DNA of 50,821 nucleotides from Cardiobacteriaceae bacterium (GTDB taxonomy: Bacteria; Pseudomonadota; Gammaproteobacteria; Cardiobacteriales; Cardiobacteriaceae): positions 1-50,821 of the forward strand of contig JAUMXB010000017.1 in NCBI GenBank assembly GCA_030529365.1, in the 5' to 3' direction. The notes beneath the pieces are model-generated. The model had not been told where the DNA came from, did no database searches, and worked only from the letters and a program-made list of their open reading frames with translations. Position 1 is the stretch's first letter. Each line of letters opens with the position of its first letter. Both the position numbers and the translations under genes were made by a program. This document shows, one piece after another, positions 25,285 through 34,366 of the stretch.

Positions 25285-26606
25285 CATGACTTGCCGCCTG
25301 GTGCGGGCGGTGTCATCAGCGGATGGCTGTCGGTAACGCCGCCAGGATGAATGGCGGGGAACTGCTGCTGCATGTATTTGAGCAGCTGCGCGGCAGGGCT
25401 GGTGGTGAGCGCTTTTGCCGACGGCGCGCGCCAGAGGATCTGGTCGAGCACGTTGTTGGGGCGATAGGCAGAATCAGCCACGCCGTCGCCATCGAGATCG
25501 AAGGCGCTGTTGTCGCTCCAGTAATTGCCCTTGCCTTCGTGCGACCACTCCTGGTAGCGGGTGCCGACGTACATCACCTGTGTCTGGTTGCCGATGAAGG
25601 CATTGCCGTGGATGTGATTGTCGGTGGAGCCGGCGGTGGAATGCACGCCGAGGGTGCAGCCTTCAAAGTGGTTGTCATGAAAAGCGTTCATGTTGGCGTT
25701 GTAGAGGAATACGCATTTGCCCGCGCCTTCGATGCGATTGTGATGAATTTCCGACTGGTTTACGGCGTTCAGCATCAGGCCGTGTTCCTTGCTTCTCGTG
25801 CCGTAGTTGTCATGCACCTTGATGCGGTTGGAAAACATGATGACATAGGCCGATTCCACGTCTTCGACATGGTTGCCGGAGACGGCGCTGTCTTCGGTGT
25901 ACATGTAATGCACGGCAAAGCGCATGTTCTTGAAGATGTTGTTTTGAAACTGGTTAAATGTGCCGTTATTGACGAAAATGCCATCGCGCCCGCCGGTGAT
26001 GGTGTTGCCGCGCACGATGGTATGCGGACTTTTCCAGAGCTGGATGCCGTTGCCGCGATCATTGGCACGGCCGGTGGTTTCGCCGATCACGTTATTGCCT
26101 TCCACGAGCGCGTTTTCCGGCCCCCAGATATAGATGCCGAAAAGGCTGTCGCGCGTGGTATTACCGCGCACGATGGCGCGATGCGCGCTGCGGTCGGCAA
26201 AGATGGCGGCATCCATGTCAAAGAGCTTTTTGCCGGAATGCTGCACGGTAAGCCCTTCGACGATGACGTCCTCCGCCTTGATATGCAGCGTCTTGCCCTT
26301 GCCGCCGCCATCGAGAATGCTCAAACCCCCTTCACTGCCGCTGAGCGTGATGGGCACATTGATGACGAAATTGCCTTGCCACTCGCCCGGTGCGAGCACG
26401 AGATGATCGCCAGGCGAAGCGCTATCGAGCGCGGCCTGCAAATCGGATCCGGCAGGGATGGTATGCGTTGCGGCATGAGCAAGGGAGAATGCCGCGCAGA
26501 GCGCAGGTACAGTTGGCGCAAAACGCGTAACTGTACGCCAGCGGGAAAAAAATGTACGGTTACGGCGCAAACGCCAAACCGTACTTACAATGGGAAATTT
26601 TCTCAC
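25284..26606 (-). CDS. nosD: Periplasmic copper-maturation protein NosD
   Basis: A 440-codon frame encoding a right-handed beta-helix protein of the NosD family, with repeated N-x-I/V-x-GN-type coils (VRGNTTRDSLFGIYIWG, NTITGGRDGIFVNNG). NosD helps deliver or arrange copper and sulfide in the NosZ active centre. A signal peptide ends near AAFSLAHA. The start is uncertain: the only in-frame candidates are GTG 26606, inside repeat copy 7, and TTG 26570; neither has a good ribosome site, and the first 35 codons run through two palindromes and a T7 tract. The mature protein is intact. Confidence 0.87.
   Translation of the reverse strand: MRKFPIVSTVWRLRRNRTFFSRWRTVTRFAPTVPALCAAFSLAHAATHTIPAGSDLQAALDSASPGDHLVLAPGEWQGNFVINVPITLSGSEGGLSILDGGGKGKTLHIKAEDVIVEGLTVQHSGKKLFDMDAAIFADRSAHRAIVRGNTTRDSLFGIYIWGPENALVEGNNVIGETTGRANDRGNGIQLWKSPHTIVRGNTITGGRDGIFVNNGTFNQFQNNIFKNMRFAVHYMYTEDSAVSGNHVEDVESAYVIMFSNRIKVHDNYGTRSKEHGLMLNAVNQSEIHHNRIEGAGKCVFLYNANMNAFHDNHFEGCTLGVHSTAGSTDNHIHGNAFIGNQTQVMYVGTRYQEWSHEGKGNYWSDNSAFDLDGDGVADSAYRPNNVLDQILWRAPSAKALTTSPAAQLLKYMQQQFPAIHPGGVTDSHPLMTPPAPGGKS
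26507..26584 (-). promoter_or_regulatory. Tandem imperfect palindromes with T-tract at the nosD start (possible attenuator or operator)
   Basis: Two related dyads: 26507-26536 with arms GTACAGTT / AACTGTAC and 26554-26584 with arms GTACGGTT / AACCGTAC plus an inner GGCG/CGCC pairing. On the minus strand the second dyad is followed directly by ATTTTTTT, the form of an intrinsic terminator placed just before or within the nosD start. Confidence 0.6.
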
Positions 26607-26650
26607 AAGAAGCGCTTGATGGTGGTAAAAAATGATTGTTTTTGGGTATT
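26591..26650. repeat. Palindromic array element, single dyad (copy 7)
   Basis: One AAGCGCTT dyad at 26610, left AT dyad GGGAAATTTTCTC, right end TGGTAAAAAATGATTGTTTTT. It lies between nosZ and nosD; a possible GTG start of nosD (26606) is inside it. Confidence 0.9.
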
Positions 26651-26689
26651 TTTTGAAAATTTAGTCAGGTCAACAAGAAACAGAATAAT

Positions 26690-26770
26690 GATGCAGATTG
26701 GTGGTGAGTGCGTAGCACGAACCCCAACATTTTTATTGGCGTTTGGGTTCGCCTGACGGCCCACCACCAA
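26690..26770. repeat. GTAGG-type palindromic repeat (copy A), after nosZ
   Basis: An inverted repeat of about 80 bp downstream of nosZ: outer arms TTGGTGGTG / CACCACCAA, inner arms CGAACCC / GGGTTCG around an AT-rich centre. The same elements recur near 42960-43105 and 50660-50790. It may also act as the nosZ transcript end. Confidence 0.75.
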
Positions 26771-26787
26771 CCTACATCATGAAAGCA

Positions 26788-28701
26788 TTACGCCTTCGGT
26801 TTCACCAGCATGCGGCCGGACATTTCCATGTGCAGAGCATGGCAGAACCACTGGCAGTAGTACCAGAAGACGCCCGGGCGGTCAGCCGTGAAGGTTACGG
26901 ACGAGGTGGCCTGCGGACCGATTTCCATGGCGATGCCGTAATCGGAAACGGTAAAGCCGTGGGTCAAGTCTTCGATGAGTTCCTTGTTGGTGACATAAAC
27001 GGTAACTTCATCGCCCTCTTCCACTTCGAATTTCGGCAGACTGAAGGCCGGCGCCACCGCCATCATGTACACGCGCACCTTGTTGCCGTCGCGGATGACC
27101 TTGGTGTCATTTTCCAGATCCACGCCATCGGCTTTCGCCTGCTCACGCGCATCTTTCCAGAAATCGTCGTTGCGATCCCAGACGTTGACCGGATTGACGA
27201 GGTCGCGGCGCACGATGATCATGTCGTGCGGCTCGGCAAAGCTCGGGCCATCGTGCACAAGTTTCATTTTCTCGCCGGAAATGCTGATGAGCTGGTCGTT
27301 TTCCGGCTTGAGCGGGCCTACGTTCAGGAAGCGGTCCTTGGAGAACTTGTTGAGGGAAACGAGCCATTTGCCATCCGCTTCCTTGGTTTCGCCCATGGAA
27401 GAGTGGTTGTGACCGGGCTGGTAGTGCACATCGAGTTTCTCGATGATGGGATCAACGGCCTCGCCTTTGTAGGCGGCAATGGCCTTGTCGATATTCCATT
27501 TCACCATCTGGCTGTCGATAAAGAGCGTGGTGTAGGCATTACCCTGGCCGTCGAAAGCGGTGTGCAAGGGGCCGAGACCGAGTTCGGGCTGGGCAACGAT
27601 CAACTCTTTTTCCTCGATCTTGTCATCGAAGAAATCATCAAGCTTACGCACGTCAAGCACGGAAACGGTCGGCGAGAGCTTGCCGTTCAGCATGATGTAG
27701 TTGCCATCAGGCGAGGCGTTACAGCCGTGCGGTGAATTGGGGACGGTGATGTAGCGTGTGTATTTCGAGCCGTGACGGCCATCGAGCACAGGCACGCCGC
27801 CCATTTCCTTGAAGTCGCCGTTTTTCACGCCTTCTTCGATGCGCGCGATGTTGAAGACGACCACCCAATCCTGCTCGGCAGACGACATTTCACCCACGTC
27901 CAGACCTTTTTCCGAGTTGTAGCAGGTAGAGAAGGCGTATTTGCCCTGGTAGTCGGCGTCGAGGTTGTCGAGGTTGCCGTCAACCATCACCTGCCATTTG
28001 ACTTCCATGGTGTCGCCGTCGATGCCGGTGAAGGCTGTCCAGTATTCTTCCTTGGCGTTATTGGTATCCAGGGTTTTGCCGTCATTGGGGAAAGGCACGA
28101 TGTGCTCGCCGTTTGCGAAAACATAGCCGGTTTTCGGGAAGCGCTGCGGGCGCATGCCGTGGATACCCGAAACGTTCGGCACTTCCACCATGGCATCGCA
28201 TTTCATCACGTCACAACGGATGCGCGCCACGCGGGTGTTGGCCTTGTCGTTGACGAAAACATAGCGGCCATCGTAAGTGCCGTCGGTGAACGACATGTGC
28301 GGGTGGTGCAAGTCGCCGTTATCGAATACCAGACGGTTGCGCTTTTCCAGGAGTTTCTTGGTTTCCGGTGTCATGCGCTCGCGCATGATGCGGATGGACT
28401 CGTTGGTTTGCCCCCAGCCGGTCGCGCTGCAACGGTTGAACACCGGAATGCGCATCAGCTCACGCATGGAAGGCAGACCCATCACGCGCAATTCGCCGGT
28501 CTGGCCGCTGGAGTTGAACACGTAGTATTCATCCAGGTCACCCGGGGCAACGTGACCCTCGACTGCATGCGCTTCCTGGGCACGGCTGGGTGCACTCGCG
28601 CCCAGAAGTCCCGCACCACCGGTTGCGGCAACGCCGCCTGTGGCAATGGCCGCGCCCAAAAAGCCGCGACGCTTCATTTTCAGTTTGTTGTCTTCAGACA
28701 T
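26788..28701 (-). CDS. nosZ: Nitrous oxide reductase (clade I)
   Basis: A 637-residue periplasmic multicopper enzyme reducing N2O to N2. A twin-arginine signal ([10 protein letters not shown], Arg11-Arg12) marks it as the Tat-exported clade I form. The beta-propeller that carries the CuZ site includes [12 protein letters not shown] (His132, His133); the C-terminal cupredoxin domain carries the CuA ligands in [15 protein letters not shown] (Cys616, Cys620, His624, Met627). All are intact, so the enzyme should be functional. It starts 21 bp after nosR on the same strand, forming a nosRZ operon. Confidence 0.98.
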   Translation of the reverse strand: MSEDNKLKMKRRGFLGAAIATGGVAATGGAGLLGASAPSRAQEAHAVEGHVAPGDLDEYYVFNSSGQTGELRVMGLPSMRELMRIPVFNRCSATGWGQTNESIRIMRERMTPETKKLLEKRNRLVFDNGDLHHPHMSFTDGTYDGRYVFVNDKANTRVARIRCDVMKCDAMVEVPNVSGIHGMRPQRFPKTGYVFANGEHIVPFPNDGKTLDTNNAKEEYWTAFTGIDGDTMEVKWQVMVDGNLDNLDADYQGKYAFSTCYNSEKGLDVGEMSSAEQDWVVVFNIARIEEGVKNGDFKEMGGVPVLDGRHGSKYTRYITVPNSPHGCNASPDGNYIMLNGKLSPTVSVLDVRKLDDFFDDKIEEKELIVAQPELGLGPLHTAFDGQGNAYTTLFIDSQMVKWNIDKAIAAYKGEAVDPIIEKLDVHYQPGHNHSSMGETKEADGKWLVSLNKFSKDRFLNVGPLKPENDQLISISGEKMKLVHDGPSFAEPHDMIIVRRDLVNPVNVWDRNDDFWKDAREQAKADGVDLENDTKVIRDGNKVRVYMMAVAPAFSLPKFEVEEGDEVTVYVTNKELIEDLTHGFTVSDYGIAMEIGPQATSSVTFTADRPGVFWYYCQWFCHALHMEMSGRMLVKPKA

Positions 28702-28722
28702 GGTTGCTCTCCTGTTGTAAAT

Positions 28723-30969
28723 TCACGAATGGGTTTCCAGGGAAATATCGCCGGACTTGATCGCCTCAACACGCTTTTTGCGCTCCGCTGCTTTCTGCGC
28801 CTTGGCGATTTCCTGCAACAGATGCATACAGCGCTTCTGGTCATGATATAACACTTGACAGTTCAAGCACTGAATACATTCGTTTTCGTTGATATTGCCT
28901 TCCGGGAAAATCGCTTCCACCGGGCATTCCTGCGCACATTTCTGGCAAGGGTTGCCACATTCGCGATAGCGCTTGAGCCAGTTGAAAAGGCGTAATTTCG
29001 CCGGAATTGCCAATGCCGCGCCCAGAGGGCAAAGATAACGGCAATAAAAGCGTTCGATAAAAAGACCGATGGCGACGAGTATGAGGGCAAAAGCCACATA
29101 TGGCCAGGCACGCTGGAATTTGAGAATGATAGACGTCTTGAAGGGCTCGACTTCCGCCAGATGCTCGGCAAGACCCAGATCATAGAGAGAAAAGCCGAAA
29201 AGAAGCAGGAAAATAATGTACTTGAGCGCCGTCATGCGTTCATGCACCTTGAACGGCAATTTGATCTGCTTCACGCCAAGCTTTTTGGCAATCGCGCTGG
29301 TAAGTTCCTGCAACGCACCGAAAGGGCAAAGCCAGCCGCAGAACGCGCCACGATTCCACAACAGCGCACCAAAGGCCGTCGCGCACCACAGAATGAAAAT
29401 CACCGGATCCATCAGGAAATACGTCCAGCTGAAGCCGGAAATAAGCGAATTGGTGAAAGTGAGCACATTCACCACCGACAGCTGCGCGCCCAGATAGCCG
29501 CCGAGCCAGAACAGCGTAAAACAGAGATAGGCAATGCGGAAGCGCTTGTAAAGCACGGGGCGCTTGGCAAACCAGTCCTGGAAGAAAAACACGCCAGTCA
29601 GCACCACAAGTGCAATACCGAGCACCACGATCTGCACGGTTTTCGCCTGCCAGGCTTCGCGCGCGATTTTCTCCTGAATGCTGCCCATGCCGTCCGTGGC
29701 GGGCATGGCGTCTGTGGCCGCGACAGCAGTTTCCGTCTTGGGCACCGGCGGCACATAATCGGGGTTCGCGGTTTTGGTGAGATAGTTTTCCGGCAATTGA
29801 TACGGTGCGTCGAAAGTGACGAAGGCTTTCTCCGTCGCCCCGATCGCGCGATGCACAAGAAGCTCGGCATCAAATTTTTCAGTCAAATCGAGAGTCGAAC
29901 CTTCCGGCACCACGAAAAGTGCCACTTCGCGGAAACGCGGCGCTCCCTTGACCCGCACGTCAGCCAAACGCATATGATTCAAATCGCGGAAATGGAAGCC
30001 GCTGCCACCCTGCTTGATTTTCAGGCGATCGAACATGCCGCCGCGCACATAACCCGATCCCTTGAAGGAATAAAGGCCGTTACCGGCAACCATCAGCGCC
30101 TCCTGTCCCGGTTGCAGACGCTTGGCAAGCTGGGCATATCCTGCCTCGCCCAAAAGCGCGCGACCAATCGCAGGCACGGAAACCGGCGCAAAATAAAGAT
30201 CAATGAATTCCGCATTGGCATCGGCTGATTCACCTTTTTCTGCCGCTTCCGGATGCGGGGATTTGGTGAACACCTCATTTACTTCGCCAACGCTCAAGCG
30301 CAAATGGCCCAGCGTTTTTTCATCCACAAAACCTTGCCAGTCAGCCGGTGACGCCGCTTCGCGATTCACTTCATACAAAAATTCCGGCGCAGCCGCCTGT
30401 TCCTCAGTTGCACCGCTCATGCCGCGCGCAGCCAAAAGCGAAGCGCGGGCAATGGTTTCGTTGATCACCATTACTGTCACCGTCGCGCCGCTGATTACCT
30501 CCGGTGCCGGCTGGTTCAGATCGCCGCCCGAGTAATTGCGCCCCTGGTAAGCATCGATATAGGCATTGACCTTCTCAATAGGAATACCAATCAGAACAAT
30601 CGGCTCAGAATGCTTGACGAGCTTGGCTGCCGTGATATTGAAGGCCTTGTCGAGGCCGATGAGAATATGAATGGGCTTGCCCGAATAGCCGTTGGTGTTC
30701 ACATAATCGGAGTTCAGAATCACGTGGCCGATCACTTCCTCGCCCTTCAAGACTTCGATGCGCGGCGGCTTCTCCTGGATTTGCCCGTAGGCCGTAGCCT
30801 CCGGGAAAAATTCCGTGACCGCCGCTTCGGAGATAAGCCCCGCGAGATTGCCCTGGCCATAGAAAAGTGTCTGGCGAATCTTTTCATTATCGATTTCATC
30901 AGCCACAACTCCCCAGCTGATAAATATCAATCCCAATCCACACAAAATGTTACGCCATAGCCGAATCAT
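28723..30969 (-). CDS. nosR: NosR, electron donor/regulator of nitrous oxide reduction
   Basis: A 748-residue polytopic iron-sulfur flavoprotein. After an N-terminal signal segment comes a periplasmic FMN-binding domain with the flavinylation motif SGATV (Thr163). Membrane helices follow from about residue 450. NapH-like cysteine motifs CGWLCPFGAL and CRYLCPLGAAL and two ferredoxin-type clusters (CGNPCQKCAQECP and CIQCLNC) lie in the C-terminal half. NosR feeds electrons from quinol to NosZ and is needed for its activity. An FNR-type site lies upstream, suggesting induction without oxygen. The covalent FMN usually requires an ApbE/NosX transferase, which is not in the window. Confidence 0.97.
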   Translation of the reverse strand: MIRLWRNILCGLGLIFISWGVVADEIDNEKIRQTLFYGQGNLAGLISEAAVTEFFPEATAYGQIQEKPPRIEVLKGEEVIGHVILNSDYVNTNGYSGKPIHILIGLDKAFNITAAKLVKHSEPIVLIGIPIEKVNAYIDAYQGRNYSGGDLNQPAPEVISGATVTVMVINETIARASLLAARGMSGATEEQAAAPEFLYEVNREAASPADWQGFVDEKTLGHLRLSVGEVNEVFTKSPHPEAAEKGESADANAEFIDLYFAPVSVPAIGRALLGEAGYAQLAKRLQPGQEALMVAGNGLYSFKGSGYVRGGMFDRLKIKQGGSGFHFRDLNHMRLADVRVKGAPRFREVALFVVPEGSTLDLTEKFDAELLVHRAIGATEKAFVTFDAPYQLPENYLTKTANPDYVPPVPKTETAVAATDAMPATDGMGSIQEKIAREAWQAKTVQIVVLGIALVVLTGVFFFQDWFAKRPVLYKRFRIAYLCFTLFWLGGYLGAQLSVVNVLTFTNSLISGFSWTYFLMDPVIFILWCATAFGALLWNRGAFCGWLCPFGALQELTSAIAKKLGVKQIKLPFKVHERMTALKYIIFLLLFGFSLYDLGLAEHLAEVEPFKTSIILKFQRAWPYVAFALILVAIGLFIERFYCRYLCPLGAALAIPAKLRLFNWLKRYRECGNPCQKCAQECPVEAIFPEGNINENECIQCLNCQVLYHDQKRCMHLLQEIAKAQKAAERKKRVEAIKSGDISLETHS

Positions 30970-31030
30970 AGTTATATACCGTCATGCCTCAAGGAATCTT
31001 GCAGATTAACAAATCCCCCATGATCAACAC

Positions 31031-31044
31031 TTGACTGATATCAA
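31031..31044. promoter_or_regulatory. FNR/DNR-type site upstream of nosR
   Basis: TTGACTGATATCAA matches the TTGAT-N4-ATCAA consensus at 9 of 10 positions. Its centre is about 69 bp from the nosR start. Counting 41.5 bp from the centre toward nosR puts a TTAATC/GTTAAT stretch at the -10 position, which suits a class II activated promoter. Confidence 0.7.
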
Positions 31045-31127
31045 TGCCCGCATTCCGGCCAATTTTCGGATTCTCCAGCCAACACACTGAAAAACAAAAG
31101 GTAAAAAACTATTATTCTTTGCCCTCT

Positions 31128-31178
31128 AATGAAAATTATTTATCACAACAAGCGCTTGTCTATGAGAAAAATAATCTA
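31128..31178. repeat. Palindromic array element, single dyad with degenerate flank (copy 8)
   Basis: One AAGCGCTT dyad at 31150 flanked by ATGAAAATTATTTATCA on the left and ATGAGAAAAAT on the right. It is the only copy in a divergent intergenic region (nosR / glnD, 319 bp), which also holds the FNR-type site. Confidence 0.85.
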
Positions 31179-31288
31179 TAATTTGGAAAAAAACGATATT
31201 CCAGAATAATTCATCATTTTCCGACCACTTGCCCCCACACGATTTCCTGCAATAATCGCCCGGAAAGTACGAAAACGCCGTATCCATC

Positions 31289-33817
31289 ATGAACACCCTG
31301 CCCGTCTTTGTGCCCGCCAGTGCCGGCCCTGCCGATGCCCGCGCTTTCCTGCAAGCCTTGCAGCATGCGGAAAAAAACGCGCTCTTTCCCGATTTTCCCG
31401 TGACCGAATGGGTGGCGCACCGCACCCGGCAAATGGACGCCATCCTTACCGCCCTCTATCAGGAACACTTCCCCGACCAGGCCGTTTCCCTTTTCGCCCT
31501 CGGTGGCTATGGCCGCCGCGAACTCTTTCCCCGCTCCGACATCGATCTCCTCATCCTGCGTCCGCCGGAAAACAATGCCGTTCTCGACGGGCGCATTGCC
31601 GCCTTTGTCCGCGACCTTTGGCAGCTCGGCCCCGACATCGCCCAGCAAGTCAGCGATCCTGCCACCTGCCTTGCCCAGGCCAAAAGCGACCTCGACACCC
31701 TCACCAGCCTGCTCGAAGCCCGCTTCATCATCGGAGATGCCGCGCTTGCCGACGCCATCCGCGTCAACGAGCCACCACTCATCCCCCGCCCTGATTTCAT
31801 CGCCGCCAAATTGCAGGAACAGCACAACCGCGACAGCCACCAGGAGCAAATGGGCCTGCTCGAACCCAATATCAAAATCGCCCCCGGCGGCTTGCGCGAT
31901 ATCCACATGATCGTCTGGGTGCTGGCCTACTGCTACGGTCATACCCCGCAACTGGCAGGCGAGTACGGCCTGACACCCGCCGAGCAGGCGGAACTGCTGG
32001 AAAACAGGGACATCCTCTGGCGCATCCGCTATGCCCTGCACCTCACCGCCACCCCCGACCACAAAGACCGCCTCCTCTTCGAGCGCCAGAAATCCCTCGC
32101 CCGCATCTTCGCCTGGCAAGACAGCGCCACCAGCAGCGCCACCGAACAATTCATGCGCCATTACTACCGCGCCACCCGCCGCATCCGCCGTATCAGCCGT
32201 CTCATCGTCAAACTCGTGGAATCGCAGCACCTGCCGCCCGCCGCCATCACCCCGCTTGATGCGCACTACTGCATCCGCGCGCGGCGCATCGACTTCATCC
32301 ACCCGCCCTCATCCGACTTCTTTCACGAAAATCCCGAACAACTCTGGCAACTCTTCACCCACCTGCAAAACCATCCCGAACTCGACGGCCTGCACCCCCT
32401 GCTCGCCCGCAAACTCTTCGAAGCGCGCGACACCCTTGTCACCCACAATTTCCGCATCGACAAAAGCAACCGCCAGGGCTTCATGGCCGTCCTCGGCCAT
32501 CCCGGCAACGTCTATCGCCAGGTGCGGCGTATGTTGCGCTACGGCATCCTCTACCGCTACATCCCCGGCTTCTGGCACATCGTCGGCCGCATGCAATACG
32601 ACCTCTTCCACCAATACACCGTTGACCAGCACACCCTGCACCTCCTCGCCATCCTCGACAGCTTCAAGCAGGAAGCGCCCGCCTACCCGCACGCCACCCG
32701 CATCATGCGCCGCCTGCCCGACCGCGCCATCCTCTATCTCGCTGCCATCTTCCACGACATCGGCAAAGGCTACCAGGGCGACCATGCCGACATCGGCGCC
32801 GCCATGATCGAAAGCTTCGCCCTCGAAAACGACGCCATCCCCAACCGCGACTGCCAGCGCCTCGTCTTCCTCGTCAAGCACCATCTCCTCATGTCGGAAA
32901 CCGCGCAAAAGCAGGACCTCTCCGACCCTGCCGTCATCGCCGCCTTTGCCCGCACCGTCGCAAGCCGCGACAACCTCGACTACCTCTACCTCCTCACCAT
33001 CGCCGACATCAGCGCCACCAACCCCACCCTCTGGAACAGCTGGCGCGCCACCCTGCTCTCCACCCTCTACCAGCTCGCCGCCGCCGAACTGGAAACCGCG
33101 CGCCCCGCCCTGCCCGACCATATCGAAGAACGCAAGCAGCAGGCCCTGCGCCACCTCGCCGACCTGCCCGCGCCCGAAGCCCTCTGGCAAACCCTGCCCG
33201 ACGCCTTCTTCCTCGGCGAAAGCGCAGAAAGCATCGCCGCCAAAACCCGCGACCTCCTCGCCATCCCTGCCCCGCACCGCGCCATCGCCCTGCCCGGCAC
33301 CCCGCCGCAACTCTATCTGCGCTCCAGCCATCCACCCGGCATCGTCTTCGCGCGCGCCACCCATTTCCTCGAACGCCACAGCCTCGACATCGTCGAAGCG
33401 CGCCTCTACCAGAACAACGACAAAACCCTCACCCTCCAGCAATACACCCTCGCTGACAGCCCCGTCGCCCTCGACCGGCTCACCGGCGAACTCGGCGCCT
33501 ACCTCGCCAGCGACCAGCCGCCGCCCCCACAACGCAAACGCCTGCAACCCAGCCATCTCCGCCATTTCCCCACCGCCACCCGCATCCGCACCCGCCAGAC
33601 CGGCAACCGCAGCCTGCTTGAAATCACCTGCCAGGACAGGCACGGCCTGCTCTCCCTCATCAGCCGCGTGCTCCTTGCCCACGGCATCGACGTTGACCAC
33701 GCCAAAATCACCACCCTCGGCGAAAAAGCGCAAGACGTCTTCTACCTCAACGGAGAACTCTCCGCCGCGCAACTTGAAGCCCTGCGCAAAGCCCTCTACC
33801 ATGCCCTCAACAGCTAA
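31289..33817 (+). CDS. glnD: [Protein-PII] uridylyltransferase/uridylyl-removing enzyme
   Basis: An 842-residue glutamine sensor that uridylylates and deuridylylates PII proteins. The nucleotidyltransferase core LGGYGRRELFPRSDIDLL is at residues 71-88; an HD domain has HDIGKGYQGDH near residue 490; two C-terminal ACT domains bind glutamine (VFARATHFLERHSLDIVEAR and LEITCQDRHGLLSLISRVLL). It is complete and of usual length. A 62-codon membrane protein gene follows after 17 bp. Confidence 0.96.
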   Translation: MNTLPVFVPASAGPADARAFLQALQHAEKNALFPDFPVTEWVAHRTRQMDAILTALYQEHFPDQAVSLFALGGYGRRELFPRSDIDLLILRPPENNAVLDGRIAAFVRDLWQLGPDIAQQVSDPATCLAQAKSDLDTLTSLLEARFIIGDAALADAIRVNEPPLIPRPDFIAAKLQEQHNRDSHQEQMGLLEPNIKIAPGGLRDIHMIVWVLAYCYGHTPQLAGEYGLTPAEQAELLENRDILWRIRYALHLTATPDHKDRLLFERQKSLARIFAWQDSATSSATEQFMRHYYRATRRIRRISRLIVKLVESQHLPPAAITPLDAHYCIRARRIDFIHPPSSDFFHENPEQLWQLFTHLQNHPELDGLHPLLARKLFEARDTLVTHNFRIDKSNRQGFMAVLGHPGNVYRQVRRMLRYGILYRYIPGFWHIVGRMQYDLFHQYTVDQHTLHLLAILDSFKQEAPAYPHATRIMRRLPDRAILYLAAIFHDIGKGYQGDHADIGAAMIESFALENDAIPNRDCQRLVFLVKHHLLMSETAQKQDLSDPAVIAAFARTVASRDNLDYLYLLTIADISATNPTLWNSWRATLLSTLYQLAAAELETARPALPDHIEERKQQALRHLADLPAPEALWQTLPDAFFLGESAESIAAKTRDLLAIPAPHRAIALPGTPPQLYLRSSHPPGIVFARATHFLERHSLDIVEARLYQNNDKTLTLQQYTLADSPVALDRLTGELGAYLASDQPPPPQRKRLQPSHLRHFPTATRIRTRQTGNRSLLEITCQDRHGLLSLISRVLLAHGIDVDHAKITTLGEKAQDVFYLNGELSAAQLEALRKALYHALNS

Positions 33818-33834
33818 GCACGCAAAGGACACTT

Positions 33835-34023
33835 ATGGACTGGAACAAAATCGGCCTTATCCTCGTCGCCGCCTTCATCCTCTTTATCTTCTGGCGCGCC
33901 CACAAAAGCGGTGGACTTGCCGCCCTCATGGAAAAATCGCGCAACGCCCCGCAACACTGGGGCACCTTCGCCGCCCTCATGGGCGGTGTACTGCTGCTGC
34001 TCTACCTGCTGATCAAGCTATAG
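33835..34023 (+). CDS. Small two-helix membrane protein
   Basis: A 62-residue protein with two predicted membrane helices (IGLILVAAFILFIFW and FAALMGGVLLLLYLLIKL) joined by a short basic loop. Function is unknown. It starts 17 bp after glnD behind an AAAGGA ribosome site and ends at the edge of repeat copy 9, so it is probably the second gene of a glnD operon. Confidence 0.75.
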   Translation: MDWNKIGLILVAAFILFIFWRAHKSGGLAALMEKSRNAPQHWGTFAALMGGVLLLLYLLIKL

Positions 34024-34029
34024 AGAAAG

Positions 34030-34115
34030 TGGTAAATTTTCTCACCATAAAGCGCTTATCGCGATAAATTTTCTCACGATAAGCGCTTATTGATGATAAG
34101 AAATCACTATTTTTA
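34030..34115. repeat. Palindromic array element, two dyads (copy 9)
   Basis: AAGCGCTT dyads start at 34050 and 34081 (31 bp apart). Left end GGTAAATTTTCTCACC, middle GATAAATTTTCTC, right end GATAAGAAATCACTATTTTT. It starts 6 bp after the stop codon of the small membrane protein. Confidence 0.95.
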
Positions 34116-34297
34116 AAGAATTTATAAAACTACATCAAGGAAAGAGAGAGCAAAAACAGACCCCGCCCGCCATCATCGCGGGCAAACATTGCCATCGCGG
34201 TTTGCACTCTCCCTGGCATAGCCGCTTCCCCAAAAAATGGCATGGGATTTTTCTCTTAATCTTTTGAAAAACTGTCATTATTCAAAAGATTGTCTAT
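34116..34297. other. Non-coding stretch with two inverted repeats
   Basis: No gene is seen. It contains a short GC hairpin (GCCCGC / GCGGGC around 34164-34182) and, at 34258-34291, a perfect 11-bp inverted repeat AATCTTTTGAA / TTCAAAAGATT with a 12-nt loop, just before the next frame's first possible start at 34298. Confidence 0.6.
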
Positions 34298-34366
34298 ATG
34301 CCATTTTTCGGAAGCCCCGCCATAATCCCCCGTTTCCGCAACACCCGCTGCCATTCAGAAGCCGCC

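Noticed and set aside
32309-33832. Long minus-strand open frame of 507 codons antisense to glnD, and similar long frames antisense to gyrB and brnQ
   Set aside because: Composition is that of a shadow frame of a strongly codon-biased GC-rich gene; the plus-strand products have complete family motifs.
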